From assembly GCF_001112925.1 (NCBI RefSeq), contig NZ_CPYD01000001.1, positions 124,001-188,000 on the forward strand: a stretch of DNA of 64,000 nucleotides, read 5' to 3'. The notes under the pieces were generated by a model. The model made no database searches. It saw only the letters and a program-made list of their open reading frames with translations, and was not told the origin of the DNA. The position numbers were made by a program, and so were the translations under genes. Positions within the stretch are counted from its first letter, which is position 1; each line of letters starts with the position of its first letter. Below are positions 10,407-20,770 of the stretch, piece by piece. This stretch comes from Yersinia nurmii. Lineage in GTDB: Bacteria; Pseudomonadota; Gammaproteobacteria; Enterobacterales; Enterobacteriaceae.

Positions 10407-11601
10407 AACGTAAAGCCTCAGCGGGTTGAGCGGCGGCAGCGCGCCAAGAAGGATAAAGCGTGGACAGCAACGCAATGGCCATAGCCAACAGCGCAATCAC
10501 CGTCACTTGTAGCGGATTAATGGCAACCGGTAGCGCCGCGCCGTCTAACAGCAGGCCCAGAACCGGCATCAGCACATTGAGCTGACTGGCGAGTAAAATG
10601 CCTAATCCCGTGCCGAGCAACGCGCCAATTACCCCGGCGCTGGCCCCTTGTACCATAAACACCAGCATAATCTGGCGTCGGGTCAACCCTTGGGTTTGCA
10701 GAATCGCCACTTCCCCTTGCTTCTCCATCACCAGTAATCCCAGTGAGGTAATAATATTAAACGCAGCAACGGCGATGATCAGGCTCAGCAATAGCCCCAT
10801 CATGTTTTTCTCCATGCGTACAGCCTGGAACAGCTCGCCTTTACGCTCGCGCCAGTCTTTCCACACCGTGCCCTCCGGCAGGTTTTGCTGGCTGAGAGAA
10901 TCTACTTGCAACGGCTGATCGAGGAACAAACGCCAGCCGGTGATATTCCCCGCCGGGTAGCGCATCAGACGAGAAGCATCCTGCTGATTCACCAGCAATT
11001 GATAGTCGTCGACTTCACTGCCCGCGGCAAAGGTGCCAATTACGTTAAACAGACGCTCACTGGGAATGCGCCCCATCGGCGTAAACTGGCTGGCACTGGG
11101 CACCATCAGACGAATGGTTTCACCGCGGCTTACGCCCAGTTTTCCCGCCAGCTTTTCACCCATAATCAGGTTATATTGACCCGGTTGCAGATCACGCAAA
11201 TGTACATTCACTAACGAATTGGTTAGGGGCTCGTGCTGATCGGGATTGACACCCAGCATTACGCCGACGTTCACGCTACGCGGGCTTTGCAACACCACTT
11301 CACCGGTGGTCAAAGGCACAATATCGCTAACGCCACTCAGCCCTTTTAGCGCCGAGACGGGGATTTTTTCCGGATCGAGAGAGCCTTTTGGCGCGGTAAT
11401 CAACGCCTGTGGCATCAGCCCCAGAATATTATTCTGCAAGTCCCGCTCAAAGCCGTTCATCACCGATAACACCGTTATCAGCGCCATCACGCCCAAAGTA
11501 ATGCCAATGGTGGACAGCCAGGAAACAAAGCGGCCAAAGCGGTCAGAAGCACGCCCGCGCATATAACGCAGGCCAATAAATAGTGCGACAGGTTGATACA
11601 T
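10399..11601 (-). CDS. lolC: Lipoprotein-releasing ABC transporter permease LolC
   Basis: LolC is the LolA-recruiting membrane subunit of LolCDE. The product has 400 residues, against 399 in E. coli, and begins [24 protein letters not shown]. The first helix covers about residues 27-50; a periplasmic domain with the LolA-binding hook region near [11 protein letters not shown] follows, then three helices and the end PAEALRYE. It is first in the lolCDE operon, and its promoter must lie in the 204-base gap shared with the divergent mfd. Confidence 0.96.
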   Translation of the reverse strand: MYQPVALFIGLRYMRGRASDRFGRFVSWLSTIGITLGVMALITVLSVMNGFERDLQNNILGLMPQALITAPKGSLDPEKIPVSALKGLSGVSDIVPLTTGEVVLQSPRSVNVGVMLGVNPDQHEPLTNSLVNVHLRDLQPGQYNLIMGEKLAGKLGVSRGETIRLMVPSASQFTPMGRIPSERLFNVIGTFAAGSEVDDYQLLVNQQDASRLMRYPAGNITGWRLFLDQPLQVDSLSQQNLPEGTVWKDWRERKGELFQAVRMEKNMMGLLLSLIIAVAAFNIITSLGLLVMEKQGEVAILQTQGLTRRQIMLVFMVQGASAGVIGALLGTGLGILLASQLNVLMPVLGLLLDGAALPVAINPLQVTVIALLAMAIALLSTLYPSWRAAAAQPAEALRYE

Positions 11602-11805
11602 GAAATCTGTTGAGATCCTGTTGCTAAAGCAAAGTGATCGAGGATAATAAAGCGTACCGTCGCTTTATGGAACCACTAACAGCCTATATCTCCGGCTTTT
11701 ATTCCAGAAATAGCGCCAATTCCACAGCCTTGCTGTCGTCGCATGCTAGGATAGGCAATATTGTTATTGCCACAGTGCTGAACCAAAGAGATTGCTTAAC
11801 TGCTT

Positions 11806-14800
11806 ATGTCCCAACAATACCGTTACTCATTGCCTGAGCGCCGTGGCGATATACGCCAGTTAGGCCAGTTAACCGGCGCGGCCTGCGCCATCGAATGCGC
11901 CGAAATTATTGAACGCCATCCGGGACCGGTGATGTTAATCGCGCCGGATATGCAAAACGCCTTGCGCCTGCGGGATGAAATTCAGCAATTTACTTCCCAC
12001 AGCGTCACGACTTTATCCGACTGGGAAACGCTGCCTTACGACAGTTTCTCCCCCCATCAGGATATAATTTCCGCCCGTTTATCCTGCCTGTATCAGTTAC
12101 CGGCGATGAAACGCGGCGTAATCATTCTTCCTGTAAACACTCTGATGCAGCGGGTCTGTCCTCACGAATTCCTACACGGCCACGCGCTGGTCATGAAAAA
12201 AGGCCAGCATTTATCTCGCGATACACTGCGCTCCCAATTGGAGCAAGCTGGCTATCGCAGCGTAGACCAGGTGATGGAACACGGCGAATTTGCTACCCGC
12301 GGAGCGCTTTTGGATTTATATCCAATGGGCAGCGAAGAACCTTATCGCATTGATTTCTTTGATGATGAAATCGATAGCCTGCGGGTGTTTGACGTTGACT
12401 CTCAACGCACTCTGTCAGAAGTGGAACACATCAATTTATTGCCTGCTCATGAGTTTCCTATCGATCAGGCCGCCATTGAGCTATTTCGCAGCCAGTGGCG
12501 CGAGCAGTTTGAAGTCCGACGCGACCCTGAACATATTTATCAACAGGTGAGCAAAGGCATCTGGCCTGCGGGTATTGAGTACTGGCAACCGCTATTTTTC
12601 AGTCAGGCGTTACCCACCCTATTTAGCTACCTGCCGAACAACACTTTATTGGTGAATACCGGCGATCTGGAAGCCGCCGCCGAGCGTTTCTGGCAGGATG
12701 TCAATCAGCGTTATGAAAGCCGTCGCATTGATCCCATGCGGCCTTTGCTGGCACCGGAAACCCTGTGGCTGCGAACTGACGGTCTGTTTAGCGCGCTAAA
12801 AGACTGGCCGCGCATTCAGCTTAAAACTGACGTTCTGCCGAAAAAAACCGCCAACACCAATCTGGATTATCAGGCGTTGCCTGTCGTCGCGGTACAGGCT
12901 CAGGCGAAAGCTCCGTTAGATAACCTACGCCGCTTTATTGAAGGCTTCAGCGGCAGCGTCGTGTTCTCGGTAGAAAGTGAAGGCCGACGCGAGACTCTAC
13001 AGGATTTACTTGGCCGGATTAAATTACGCCCGACGCTAATTTCCCGTTTGGATGAAGTGAAAAAAACCGGTCACTATCTGATGATCGGCGCGGCGGAACG
13101 CGGTTTTCTCGATAATATTCGTCAGATAGCGCTGATTTGCGAAAGTGATTTACTCGGTGAACGAGTGAGCCGTCGTCGCCAGGATAATCGTCGCACGATT
13201 AATACCGATACGCTAATTCGCAATCTGGCGGAACTGCGTCCTGGCCAGCCGGTGGTGCATCTGGAGCACGGCGTTGGCCGTTATCTTGGCCTAACAACGC
13301 TGGAAGCCGGTGGAATCAAAGCAGAATATCTGATTCTGACCTATGCCGGGGAAGACAAACTGTATGTACCGGTCTCCTCCCTACACCTGATCAGCCGTTA
13401 TTCTGGCGGCGCTGATGAAAACGCGCCGTTGCATAAACTGGGCGGTGACGCCTGGACCCGTGCCCGTCAGAAAGCCGCGGAGAAAGTTCGGGACGTAGCC
13501 GCTGAGCTGCTGGATATTTACGCCCAGCGTGCGGTGAAGTCCGGCTTTAAATTCAAACAGGATCGCGAACAATATCAGCTGTTCTGCCAAAGCTTCCCGT
13601 TTGAAACCACGCCGGATCAGGAACAAGCGATTAATGCGGTGCTGAGCGATATGTGCCAGCCGCTGGCGATGGATCGTCTGGTATGTGGTGACGTCGGCTT
13701 CGGTAAAACCGAAGTAGCAATGCGCGCGGCTTTCCTTGCGGTGAATAATAATAAACAAGTGGCGGTATTAGTGCCGACCACCCTGCTGGCGCAGCAGCAT
13801 TTTGATAATTTCCGCGATCGCTTTGCTACTTGGCCGGTTCGTATCGAAATGCTTTCTCGTTTCCGCAGCGCGAAAGAGCAGCAGGTGATTCTGGAGCAGG
13901 CGGCAGAAGGGAAAGTCGATATTCTAATTGGCACCCATAAATTGCTGCAAAGTCACTTACGTTGGAAAGATCTGGGCCTGCTGATTGTGGATGAAGAACA
14001 CCGCTTTGGCGTGCGCCACAAAGAGCGAATCAAAGCCATGCGCGCCGATGTGGACATTCTGACGTTGACCGCGACGCCGATTCCTCGCACGCTGAATATG
14101 GCGATGAGCGGTATGCGCGACCTATCGATTATTGCCACGCCGCCAGCGCGCCGTCTGGCGGTCAAAACCTTTGTGCGTGAATACGACAATCTGGTAGTCC
14201 GCGAGGCCATTCTGCGTGAAGTCTTACGCGGAGGGCAGGTTTATTATCTGTACAACGACGTTGAAAATATTGAGAAAGCAGCTCAACGTTTGGCAGAACT
14301 GGTGCCAGAAGCCCGCATTGCTATTGGTCACGGTCAGATGCGTGAGCGAGATTTGGAACGAGTGATGAATGATTTCCATCATCAACGCTTTAACGTTTTG
14401 GTCTGTACCACAATTATTGAAACCGGTATCGATATTCCTAGCGCCAATACCATTATTATCGAGCGGGCAGATCACTTCGGTCTGGCGCAGCTGCATCAGC
14501 TGCGCGGCCGCGTCGGTCGTTCTCACCATCAGGCCTACGCTTACCTGCTGACACCCAATCCGAAAGCCATGACGACCGATGCCAAAAAACGGCTGGAAGC
14601 CATTGCTTCACTGGAAGATCTTGGCGCCGGTTTCGCTCTGGCAACTCACGATCTGGAAATCCGTGGCGCAGGGGAACTGTTAGGTGAAGATCAAAGCGGC
14701 CAGATGACGACCATTGGTTTCTCACTGTATATGGAACTATTGGAAAGCGCGGTCGATGCGTTGAAAGAAGGGCGCGAACCGTCGCTGGAAGACCTCACCA

Positions 14801-15252
14801 GCAACCAGACCGAAATCGAAATGCGTATGCCGGTGCTGTTGCCCGATGATTTTATTCCTGATGTAAATATCAGGCTTTCATTCTATAAACGTATCGCCAG
14901 CGCCCGCGACGACGTCGAGCTGGATGAACTGAAAGTCGAACTGATCGATCGTTTCGGTCTGTTACCAGATGCGGCGCGATTCCTGCTGCAAACCGCTTCG
15001 TTACGTCAACATGCGCACAAACTGGGCATTAAACGGATTGAAGGCAATGAACGCGGTGGTTTTATCGAGTTCGGCGAGAAAAACAAGGTCGACCCGGTAT
15101 ATCTGATTGGTTTATTGCAGCGTCAGCCGCAGATATTCCGATTAGAAGGCCCAACCAAGCTGAAGTTTATGCAGGATTTGAGCGATCGGACCAAACGCTT
15201 GAAATTTGTTGAGGACCTGCTGGCTTCTTTCGAGCAGCACCGTATCGCTTAA
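11806..15252 (+). CDS. mfd: Transcription-repair coupling factor Mfd
   Basis: Mfd dislodges RNA polymerase stalled at DNA lesions and recruits UvrA. It has 1148 residues, the family's full length. In order: UvrB-like domains 1-3 (about 1-350), the RNA polymerase-interacting CarD-like domain at about 475-545 (PVVHLEHGVGRYLGL), then the RecG-like translocase with Walker A GDVGFGKTE at about 628-636 and the DEEH box in VDEEHRFG near 729, the TRG motif region, and the C-terminal domain that blocks UvrA binding in the resting state. The ATG at 11806 gives MSQQYRYSLPERRG, aligned with E. coli. It is divergent from lolC, as in E. coli. Confidence 0.98.
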   Translation: MSQQYRYSLPERRGDIRQLGQLTGAACAIECAEIIERHPGPVMLIAPDMQNALRLRDEIQQFTSHSVTTLSDWETLPYDSFSPHQDIISARLSCLYQLPAMKRGVIILPVNTLMQRVCPHEFLHGHALVMKKGQHLSRDTLRSQLEQAGYRSVDQVMEHGEFATRGALLDLYPMGSEEPYRIDFFDDEIDSLRVFDVDSQRTLSEVEHINLLPAHEFPIDQAAIELFRSQWREQFEVRRDPEHIYQQVSKGIWPAGIEYWQPLFFSQALPTLFSYLPNNTLLVNTGDLEAAAERFWQDVNQRYESRRIDPMRPLLAPETLWLRTDGLFSALKDWPRIQLKTDVLPKKTANTNLDYQALPVVAVQAQAKAPLDNLRRFIEGFSGSVVFSVESEGRRETLQDLLGRIKLRPTLISRLDEVKKTGHYLMIGAAERGFLDNIRQIALICESDLLGERVSRRRQDNRRTINTDTLIRNLAELRPGQPVVHLEHGVGRYLGLTTLEAGGIKAEYLILTYAGEDKLYVPVSSLHLISRYSGGADENAPLHKLGGDAWTRARQKAAEKVRDVAAELLDIYAQRAVKSGFKFKQDREQYQLFCQSFPFETTPDQEQAINAVLSDMCQPLAMDRLVCGDVGFGKTEVAMRAAFLAVNNNKQVAVLVPTTLLAQQHFDNFRDRFATWPVRIEMLSRFRSAKEQQVILEQAAEGKVDILIGTHKLLQSHLRWKDLGLLIVDEEHRFGVRHKERIKAMRADVDILTLTATPIPRTLNMAMSGMRDLSIIATPPARRLAVKTFVREYDNLVVREAILREVLRGGQVYYLYNDVENIEKAAQRLAELVPEARIAIGHGQMRERDLERVMNDFHHQRFNVLVCTTIIETGIDIPSANTIIIERADHFGLAQLHQLRGRVGRSHHQAYAYLLTPNPKAMTTDAKKRLEAIASLEDLGAGFALATHDLEIRGAGELLGEDQSGQMTTIGFSLYMELLESAVDALKEGREPSLEDLTSNQTEIEMRMPVLLPDDFIPDVNIRLSFYKRIASARDDVELDELKVELIDRFGLLPDAARFLLQTASLRQHAHKLGIKRIEGNERGGFIEFGEKNKVDPVYLIGLLQRQPQIFRLEGPTKLKFMQDLSDRTKRLKFVEDLLASFEQHRIA

Positions 15253-15455
15253 CGACGCGGTTATCAGGTTGGCCTCGATAAGTATTGATGTAGATAATAG
15301 TGTTGGCGCGGTAAAGTCAGAAGGAAACCCGCGTCAATGCTAATGCCACTCGCTTAACGCTAGGCCGGACAACCGCCCTAACTGACTATTAAACGATCAG
15401 AACTAACACTACACCGCGGGCTCTTGTTACGAGGTTTTGGACAACAAATATTTCG

Positions 15456-15995
15456 TTATGCTCGATTATTCAGAATCAGTTGACCATTTTTATCGACAGG
15501 GATCTGCGTACCTGGATCACGATCCATACGAATTTTTCCCTGCTGATCGCCAATTTTGTAGGTGACGTCATATCCCAGCATTTTCTGCGATTTGTCATAC
15601 ACCGTCTGGCAACGCTGCTGCGTGGTGGTGTAAGTGTCGCTTTCTTGCATATTGCTTTGCACCCGGTTACCGGCGTAACCACCGGCTAACGCGCCTGCCA
15701 CGGTTGCGATATCTTTACCGCGACCGCCACCCACCTGATGCCCCAATACCCCGCCTGCGACAGCGCCAAGTACCGATCCTGCAATTTGGTTTTCATCCTG
15801 CACCGGTTTACGGTGAGTGACCGTAACATTGCGGCATTCTTTACGTGGCGTTTTAACCGTTTCCTTTATTGGCGTAGCGGCTATCACCTGTGCGTACTGA
15901 GGACCACTAGAAAATACATCCATACTTGCCACTGCGGCTATTCCCAGAGCGGCAGCTATACCAATACCCACGCCTGCTAACATTGATTTGTTCAC
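15456..15995 (-). CDS. ycfJ: Glycine-zipper envelope protein YcfJ
   Basis: The product has 179 residues, equal to E. coli YcfJ, whose biochemical role is not established. There is an N-terminal membrane/signal segment (MLAGVGIGIAAALGIAAVASM), a conserved Cys in RKECRNV, and a central glycine zipper (GSVLGAVAGGVLGHQVGGGRG ... VAGALAGGYAGNR) typical of the 17-kDa surface antigen/Rick_17kDa fold, then a conserved tail (GYDVTYKIGDQQGKIRMDRDPG). The start is a GTG at 15995 preceded at 7 bases by a full AGGAGG; it aligns with the E. coli Met. The open frame extends 10 codons further without support. Confidence 0.9.
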   Translation of the reverse strand: MNKSMLAGVGIGIAAALGIAAVASMDVFSSGPQYAQVIAATPIKETVKTPRKECRNVTVTHRKPVQDENQIAGSVLGAVAGGVLGHQVGGGRGKDIATVAGALAGGYAGNRVQSNMQESDTYTTTQQRCQTVYDKSQKMLGYDVTYKIGDQQGKIRMDRDPGTQIPVDKNGQLILNNRA

Positions 15996-16025
15996 AGGAA
16001 ATCCTCCTAAAATGTTACCACGCAA

Positions 16026-16522
16026 TTTATGCCGTAGACTCCGTACCGCAGTACCTTCGCCTAACGGCGATAAATCTGACAGCGGCCTCGTCAGTTTGAA
16101 CTTCGGGCGTCGGCGTGCGTGACTCGCCTCTGTGTTCGGGAGTGAGTCTGCACAATGTCATTTAGGACAGCAATAAGATAAATACGCCAAATCAGCGGAA
16201 ACTACGGGGAAACTGTGGCTTTAGGACGAATCTTAGCAAGCTATTAAATGTAACGAAGGGTTTTATGCTAAAAGTTTAACATTAGGTGCGCAATCTCAGC
16301 ATACGACTGGATAAAACCGCCAATGTTGTCCCCACCGAATTGATGACCAAAACAGCGTCATTGCGACACCTGCCCATCTCTCCGCCAAGTCTTAGGCTAA
16401 CTTTCCCTGACGCACACCATCGGCTCGAATGATTTTTACATCGCGCGCGGGTCGCTGATGTTCTGCTGACCTGCGGTTCTGACCTCACCATTTTTTCAGC
16501 AATAAAAACTGAACCGATCTTG
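16026..16522. other. Gene-free stretch between ycfJ and gspM
   Basis: Roughly 500 bases hold no gene I can support. Downstream of gspM one would expect gspN or gspO in a T2SS cluster, but I could find no prepilin peptidase or GspN motif in any frame. A 115-codon minus-strand frame (16282-16629) begins inside gspM in another frame and has no family features. The ycfJ promoter must lie at the left end. Confidence 0.6.
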
Positions 16523-17071
16523 TCAGATTTCCGCCAGCTCCAGCCGCTGAACGTTGACAATTCCGGGTTGGTCCGCCGCGACAATATCCAGCTGCACCGC
16601 CCGAACGCCCGACTTCTGACGTAATCCATTCAACCAATCTAGTAGAGAATTAAAGGGCAAGGGTTCCAGCCATATCTGAACGAACCCTTCCCGCTCCTGA
16701 ATACGCTTCAACGTAATCTTGTGCTCGGCGGCGCTGGTGCTGATTCTTTGTGATAATGAGGTCACAGAAGCGTTCTCTGCCATTGATTGGGTTTGCTGAC
16801 GCCACGCGCTAATTTCCGGAGCCGCGGCGCGCATTTTGGCAATCAACGCTCGTTGCTGCTGCAATACTCCTTCTTGCTGCGCGATCTGTCGGGTTAAAGG
16901 CTGCCATACTCCCCAATAGTATCCTGCCAAAATCAGGCTACAGAGCGCGACACCAATCAGCCATTTCTCCCGAGTCGAGCGAGGCTGCCAGTGATGTGTC
17001 AGAATGTCCCCTCCAATGGACATTCCATTTGATACCACTCGTTGATACAAAGGCCGTAAATTAAGACGCAT
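16523..17071 (-). CDS. gspM: Type II secretion protein GspM (orphan)
   Basis: GspM is a bitopic inner-membrane component of the type II secretion assembly platform that pairs with GspL. The product has 182 residues: a short cytosolic N-terminus, the motif HHWQPRSTREKWLIG, one transmembrane helix (about 38-55), a coiled-coil-like stretch (QQEGVLQQQRALIAKMRAA) and a ferredoxin-like periplasmic domain. Gene and frame are intact and the start overlaps gspL by 11 bases, as in functional clusters. There is no gspC-J or gspN/O nearby and gspK is broken, so it probably no longer acts in secretion unless the rest is elsewhere in the genome. Confidence 0.85.
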   Translation of the reverse strand: MRLNLRPLYQRVVSNGMSIGGDILTHHWQPRSTREKWLIGVALCSLILAGYYWGVWQPLTRQIAQQEGVLQQQRALIAKMRAAAPEISAWRQQTQSMAENASVTSLSQRISTSAAEHKITLKRIQEREGFVQIWLEPLPFNSLLDWLNGLRQKSGVRAVQLDIVAADQPGIVNVQRLELAEI

Positions 17072-18269
17072 TATTTTGCTTCCTTTTCAAAGTCATTCCC
17101 CCTGTAACCCGTTCATTATCCTGCAGCAGCGCATCTTGTTTGACGGAAAATACAGTCGCCAGATTTTCCCGTAGCGCCTCAAAGGTCGCAAAATCGTCGG
17201 CTCGCAGCCTGAGATGCAATTCCTGCCGCAGCTGATCAAATTTCATTCCCTGAACATCTACCTGCTTCAGTATTCCTTTAGACTCAAGCGTTTCCACAAT
17301 CAGGGGCAGAATCACCAGCAGTTCGTCCTCTGCGACCCCGTTTTCCGCCTCCCGCAGCGCGACATTGAGCTGCGCCCGTAAATTAACGATGCGCCGCTGT
17401 TCGGGGAACAAATGGCGGAAACTCTCCTCGGCTACCGTGCGAGTCTGCTGCGCGCGTTCCGTGACACTCCACAATGACACCAGACGTTCCACTGTCATGA
17501 CCCCGACAAGCACTATTAACGACGTAATCGTCGGACGCCAACGCTCCCACTGTTTCTGATAGTTGACTCGTGGTTTCCAGCGACCACAGAGCAAACCCAC
17601 AACGGTAGTCTGAGGCGCGGGCAGTGTTTCTGACGTCGTTTTCTCAATACCGCACGAATCCAGCGCCGCCGCCAGCGCCATAGGCAGCTCACCGTAAACG
17701 CCGAGCTGGCTCACCGAATCACTGTCACGTAACTGTGCCTTTAGTAAGTACGGAGCAAGGGATGATTCTGCGCTCCATCCTTGCCATTGCTTGGTGCGAA
17801 GCAGACAGCGCTCGCCGCTCACCAGCAGATGGCCTTCTGGCAACGCCAGCCAGTCCGGCAATAACGTTGTCGCCAATATTTCGCCCTGATGCAGCCACTG
17901 AGTAAGATGCTGCATTTTCTGATGATTGATCACCGCAACGGTGGCCAGCTTTTCATCTATTTTCAGTATGGAAAAATGTAAATCATCAATGTCTTCGCAT
18001 AAGTCTTCCTCTAACAGCGCAGGGATAATTTTCTCTGCCTGTTTTCTGGAGACTCTAGGCAATTCGACTTGACGAACACCGGCCCATTCTCCGGGGAAAA
18101 ACACCCGAATCGCATCGAATTTCGGCCATTGCGTCAACATATCCTGCGCCGCCTGTGGGGAAATCCATTCCCCATCAGTTTCTGGTACTAACGGCGTATC
18201 CGAGTCACGTCGCCATTTGATCGGCTGCGCTTCGCCAAGGGGGAAAAAAAGATTCAGAGATTCACTCAC
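17061..18269 (-). CDS. gspL: Type II secretion protein GspL (orphan)
   Basis: GspL links the GspE ATPase to the inner-membrane platform. The product has 402 residues: an actin-like cytoplasmic domain with WISPQAAQDMLTQWP, VFFPGEW and PALLEEDLCEDIDDLHF (the usual LEDxL...D.hf motif), a transmembrane helix at about 245-265 (ITSLIVLVGVMTVERLVSLW) and a periplasmic ferredoxin-like domain. I put the start at the GTG at 18269, which overlaps the gspK stop in the classical GTGA arrangement; the frame extends eight codons further. It is intact despite the decay of gspK next to it. Confidence 0.85.
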   Translation of the reverse strand: MSESLNLFFPLGEAQPIKWRRDSDTPLVPETDGEWISPQAAQDMLTQWPKFDAIRVFFPGEWAGVRQVELPRVSRKQAEKIIPALLEEDLCEDIDDLHFSILKIDEKLATVAVINHQKMQHLTQWLHQGEILATTLLPDWLALPEGHLLVSGERCLLRTKQWQGWSAESSLAPYLLKAQLRDSDSVSQLGVYGELPMALAAALDSCGIEKTTSETLPAPQTTVVGLLCGRWKPRVNYQKQWERWRPTITSLIVLVGVMTVERLVSLWSVTERAQQTRTVAEESFRHLFPEQRRIVNLRAQLNVALREAENGVAEDELLVILPLIVETLESKGILKQVDVQGMKFDQLRQELHLRLRADDFATFEALRENLATVFSVKQDALLQDNERVTGGMTLKRKQNNAS

Positions 18270-18961
18270 TCCACTTCTCCTGTCTGATGCCACTGCACAT
18301 CAAATTTTTGCGCGCCATTCCGCACGATCAAAGACTGCAGGGCCAAGCTCACGTCGTTAGCCTCACTTCAGGCACGCAGCCAAAAGTAGCGGCGATTCAG
18401 ACTCAACATCGGCAGCCCAATAACTGTCCCACGCTTCTCCCCCTTTTTCCGGCCGCTGCTGCAATAGCATCCGCGTCTAAGGGGCGCTAAGCTAGGGGGG
18501 TAAATAACGCCACCAGAATGACACTGTGAGCGACATGTCGGGTATTAACATTAATGCTTTGCCTTGTCATGGGTAGTGTACATACCAGAGGCTTAATCCT
18601 TTGATAAACATCCGCACCCATTCCCTGAATAACACTTAATGCGCGGATATCCTCCAGCGGCTGGTTAGGTGCAAAGAAAGGAATTGGGCGAGCCAGATAT
18701 TCCCGGTTTCTCTGTCCTACCGGGTTTGTACTGAGGTATCACGATCGACAAACTCCCACAGACTGTCCGTAATCATTCCTGCCCGATAAGGGGAAATGTT
18801 CTGCCGAGTTATCAACGCGATAAGCTGATGTGATGCCTACGGTTGCTAGATCTGTTTGGTCTCCAGGTTAAAACAAGCCTGCGTGTCCAACAGTTCCAGC
18901 ATGATTTTTTCCTCAGGAATAAGGAAAATCCGTCCTCCTGACGCCCAAGGCTGCGCCAGCT
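18266..18961 (-). pseudogene. gspK: gspK remnant with several stops and frameshifts
   Basis: Read by hand on the minus strand, this stretch carries the order of GspK motifs, broken across frames: LAQPWASGG and LLDTQACFNL (18961-18860), two in-frame stops, then SHQLIALITRQNISPYRAG and DSLWEFVDRD, a frameshift to NREYLARPIPFFAPNQPLED, IRALSVIQGMGADVYQRI, LPMTRQSINVNT, a TAG, LDADAIAAAAGKRG in that frame, a further shift to LSLNRRYFWLRA, a TGA, and the tail LQSLIVRNGAQKFDVQWH ending in TGA at 18266-18268. Each block fits the GspK family (pseudopilin tip of T2SS). The N-terminal prepilin part upstream is not recognisable. The final stop still overlaps the gspL start. Confidence 0.88.
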
Positions 18962-19074
18962 GTCAGCGCTCAATGCACTGCTGACATTTCAAGCACAATA
19001 TCCTCGATTTGATACGCTAAAACTCTCTGATAAGAATCCGAATAACCACTCGCAAAAACGGATAAGCCTCCGAA

Positions 19075-19107
19075 AACAAAAAACCGCCGTCACACTGTGA
19101 CGACGGT
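19075..19107 (-). terminator. Terminator of ndh
   Basis: A 13-position stem with one mismatch (19082-19094 with 19095-19107) is followed on the minus strand by TTTTTTGTTTT. It separates ndh from the gspK remnant. Confidence 0.88.
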
Positions 19108-19190
19108 TCTCTGTGCTACTACAAGGTTTAACTTCCCAGAACTCAATTTCCGGGTGTCAGATTCACTAAGCGAATACTGAGTTCGGGCTA

Positions 19191-20495
19191 TTAGTGCAGT
19201 TTTAACCGAGGGCGGATCACTCGGTTTATCCCGCCTACCAGCATCATCAGGCCGGTTTTGGTATAGCCGTGTAACGCCACCTGATGCATACGATACAGGG
19301 AGATATACACCACACGTGCCACGCGCCCTTCTACCATCATTGAACCGCGCATCAGGTTACCCATCAGGCTACCAACGGTGCTGAATTTAGACAGGGAAAC
19401 CAATGAGCCGTGGTCTTTGTACACGTAAGGTTTCAGACTTTGACCATTCAGCAACGCCAGAATGTTGCTGTAGCAGCGGCTGGCCATCTGGTGAGCCGAC
19501 TGCGCGCGCGGAGGCACAAAACCGCCGTTTGGTTGCGGGCAAGAGGCACAGTCGCCGATAGCGAAAATGTTTGGATCGCGAGTGGTTTGCAACGTTGGTT
19601 CAACCACTAACTGATTGATACGGTTAGTTTCCAGTCCGGCGATATCTTTCATAAAGTCAGGCGCTTTGATACCTGCCGCCCACACCATCAGGTCAGCGTT
19701 GATCAATTCACCGTCTTTGGTATTCAGACCTTGACTGTCTGCACTGGTAACCATGGTTTTGGTCAATACACGCACGCCCAGCTTGGTCAGTTCCTGATGA
19801 GCCGCAGCGGAAATACGCGGTGGCAACGCAGGAAGAATGCGCTCACCGGCTTCCACCAGCGTCACGTTCAACGCCTGATTGTCCAAGCCTTCGAAACCGT
19901 AGCTGTGCAGTTGTTTAACTGCGTTATGCAGCTCGGCAGACAGCTCCACGCCGGTTGCACCGCCGCCAACAATAGCAATGTTAACCTTGCCTTTTTCACC
20001 CGGCTGCGCGGAATATTTCAGAAACAGATTCAGCATTTCGTTGTGGAAACGATGCGCCTGATGCGGGTTATCCAGGAAAATACAGTTTTCCTTCACGCCC
20101 GGCGTGCCGAAATCATTAGATGTACTGCCCAACGCCATCACCAAAATGTCATAAGACAATTCACGCTCAGTCACCAGCACGTCACCCTGCTCATCGCAGA
20201 TTTTGGCCAGGCTGACAGTTTGGGTTTCCCGATTAATATTGGTTAATGAACCCAGTTGGAAATTGAAATGATGGTTGCGAGCATGAGCCAGGTAGCTCAG
20301 CGCATCAACCCCGTCATCTAGAGAGCCCGTTGCCACTTCGTGCAACAATGGTTTCCACAAATGACTGTGGTTGCGATCGACCAGAACAATCTCCGCTTTT
20401 TTACTGCGGCCCAGTTTATGGCCCAGGCTGGTCGCCAGTTCCAGTCCGCCGGCACCACCACCAATAATAACGATTTTTTTCTTTGGCGTTGTCAA
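19191..20495 (-). CDS. ndh: Type II NADH:quinone dehydrogenase
   Basis: Ndh is the non-proton-pumping, FAD-containing NADH dehydrogenase at the inner face of the membrane. It has 434 residues and is close to E. coli Ndh throughout. Two Rossmann motifs are visible: [11 protein letters not shown] near residue 12 for FAD and [15 protein letters not shown] near 180 for NADH, plus the FAD-binding [14 protein letters not shown] and the C-terminal membrane anchor ([33 protein letters not shown]). The upstream region has two FNR-like boxes, one over the probable -35, matching the known FNR repression of ndh in E. coli. Confidence 0.97.
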   Translation of the reverse strand: MTTPKKKIVIIGGGAGGLELATSLGHKLGRSKKAEIVLVDRNHSHLWKPLLHEVATGSLDDGVDALSYLAHARNHHFNFQLGSLTNINRETQTVSLAKICDEQGDVLVTERELSYDILVMALGSTSNDFGTPGVKENCIFLDNPHQAHRFHNEMLNLFLKYSAQPGEKGKVNIAIVGGGATGVELSAELHNAVKQLHSYGFEGLDNQALNVTLVEAGERILPALPPRISAAAHQELTKLGVRVLTKTMVTSADSQGLNTKDGELINADLMVWAAGIKAPDFMKDIAGLETNRINQLVVEPTLQTTRDPNIFAIGDCASCPQPNGGFVPPRAQSAHQMASRCYSNILALLNGQSLKPYVYKDHGSLVSLSKFSTVGSLMGNLMRGSMMVEGRVARVVYISLYRMHQVALHGYTKTGLMMLVGGINRVIRPRLKLH

Positions 20496-20555
20496 AATGA
20501 CCCCCTAAATGTGAACCAATTGTTAGCTAAGGGTAAATGAATAATATCCTTAGAT

Positions 20556-20583
20556 AACATAGGGTTCGCTTGAGTTAATTCAA
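20556..20583 (-). promoter_or_regulatory. Candidate ndh promoter overlapped by an FNR-like box
   Basis: On the minus strand, TTGAAT (20583-20578) and TATGTT (20561-20556) form -35 and -10 with a 16-base spacer. The -35 lies inside TTGAA-TTAA-CTCAA (20570-20583), an 8/10 match to the FNR consensus. FNR bound here would block RNA polymerase. Confidence 0.55.
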
Positions 20584-20630
20584 TTATCTGACCTCAGAAT
20601 ATCATGCAGGGTTATTTGGTCATACCAAAA

Positions 20631-20644
20631 TTGATATATATCAA
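20631..20644 (-). promoter_or_regulatory. Perfect FNR box upstream of ndh
   Basis: TTGAT-ATAT-ATCAA is a perfect 14-bp FNR palindrome 136 bases before the ndh start. The bases beside it (ATCAATTTTGGTATGACCAA) resemble the E. coli ndh control region as I recall it. Confidence 0.8.
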
Positions 20645-20770
20645 TTTATTTTGCTGAAAGACGCGGCGAGTGGATTTTTTCTAGAAGAATATTCAAATAG
20701 TTAGCGATAGATCACAGTTTACCAATTTCATACTTTTTTACCAAAAATCACCGCTTACCGATGGCTTTGG

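Noticed and set aside
16282-16629. 115-codon minus-strand frame after gspM, considered as gspN or gspO
   Set aside because: It starts inside gspM in another frame and has neither prepilin peptidase motifs nor hydrophobic helices.
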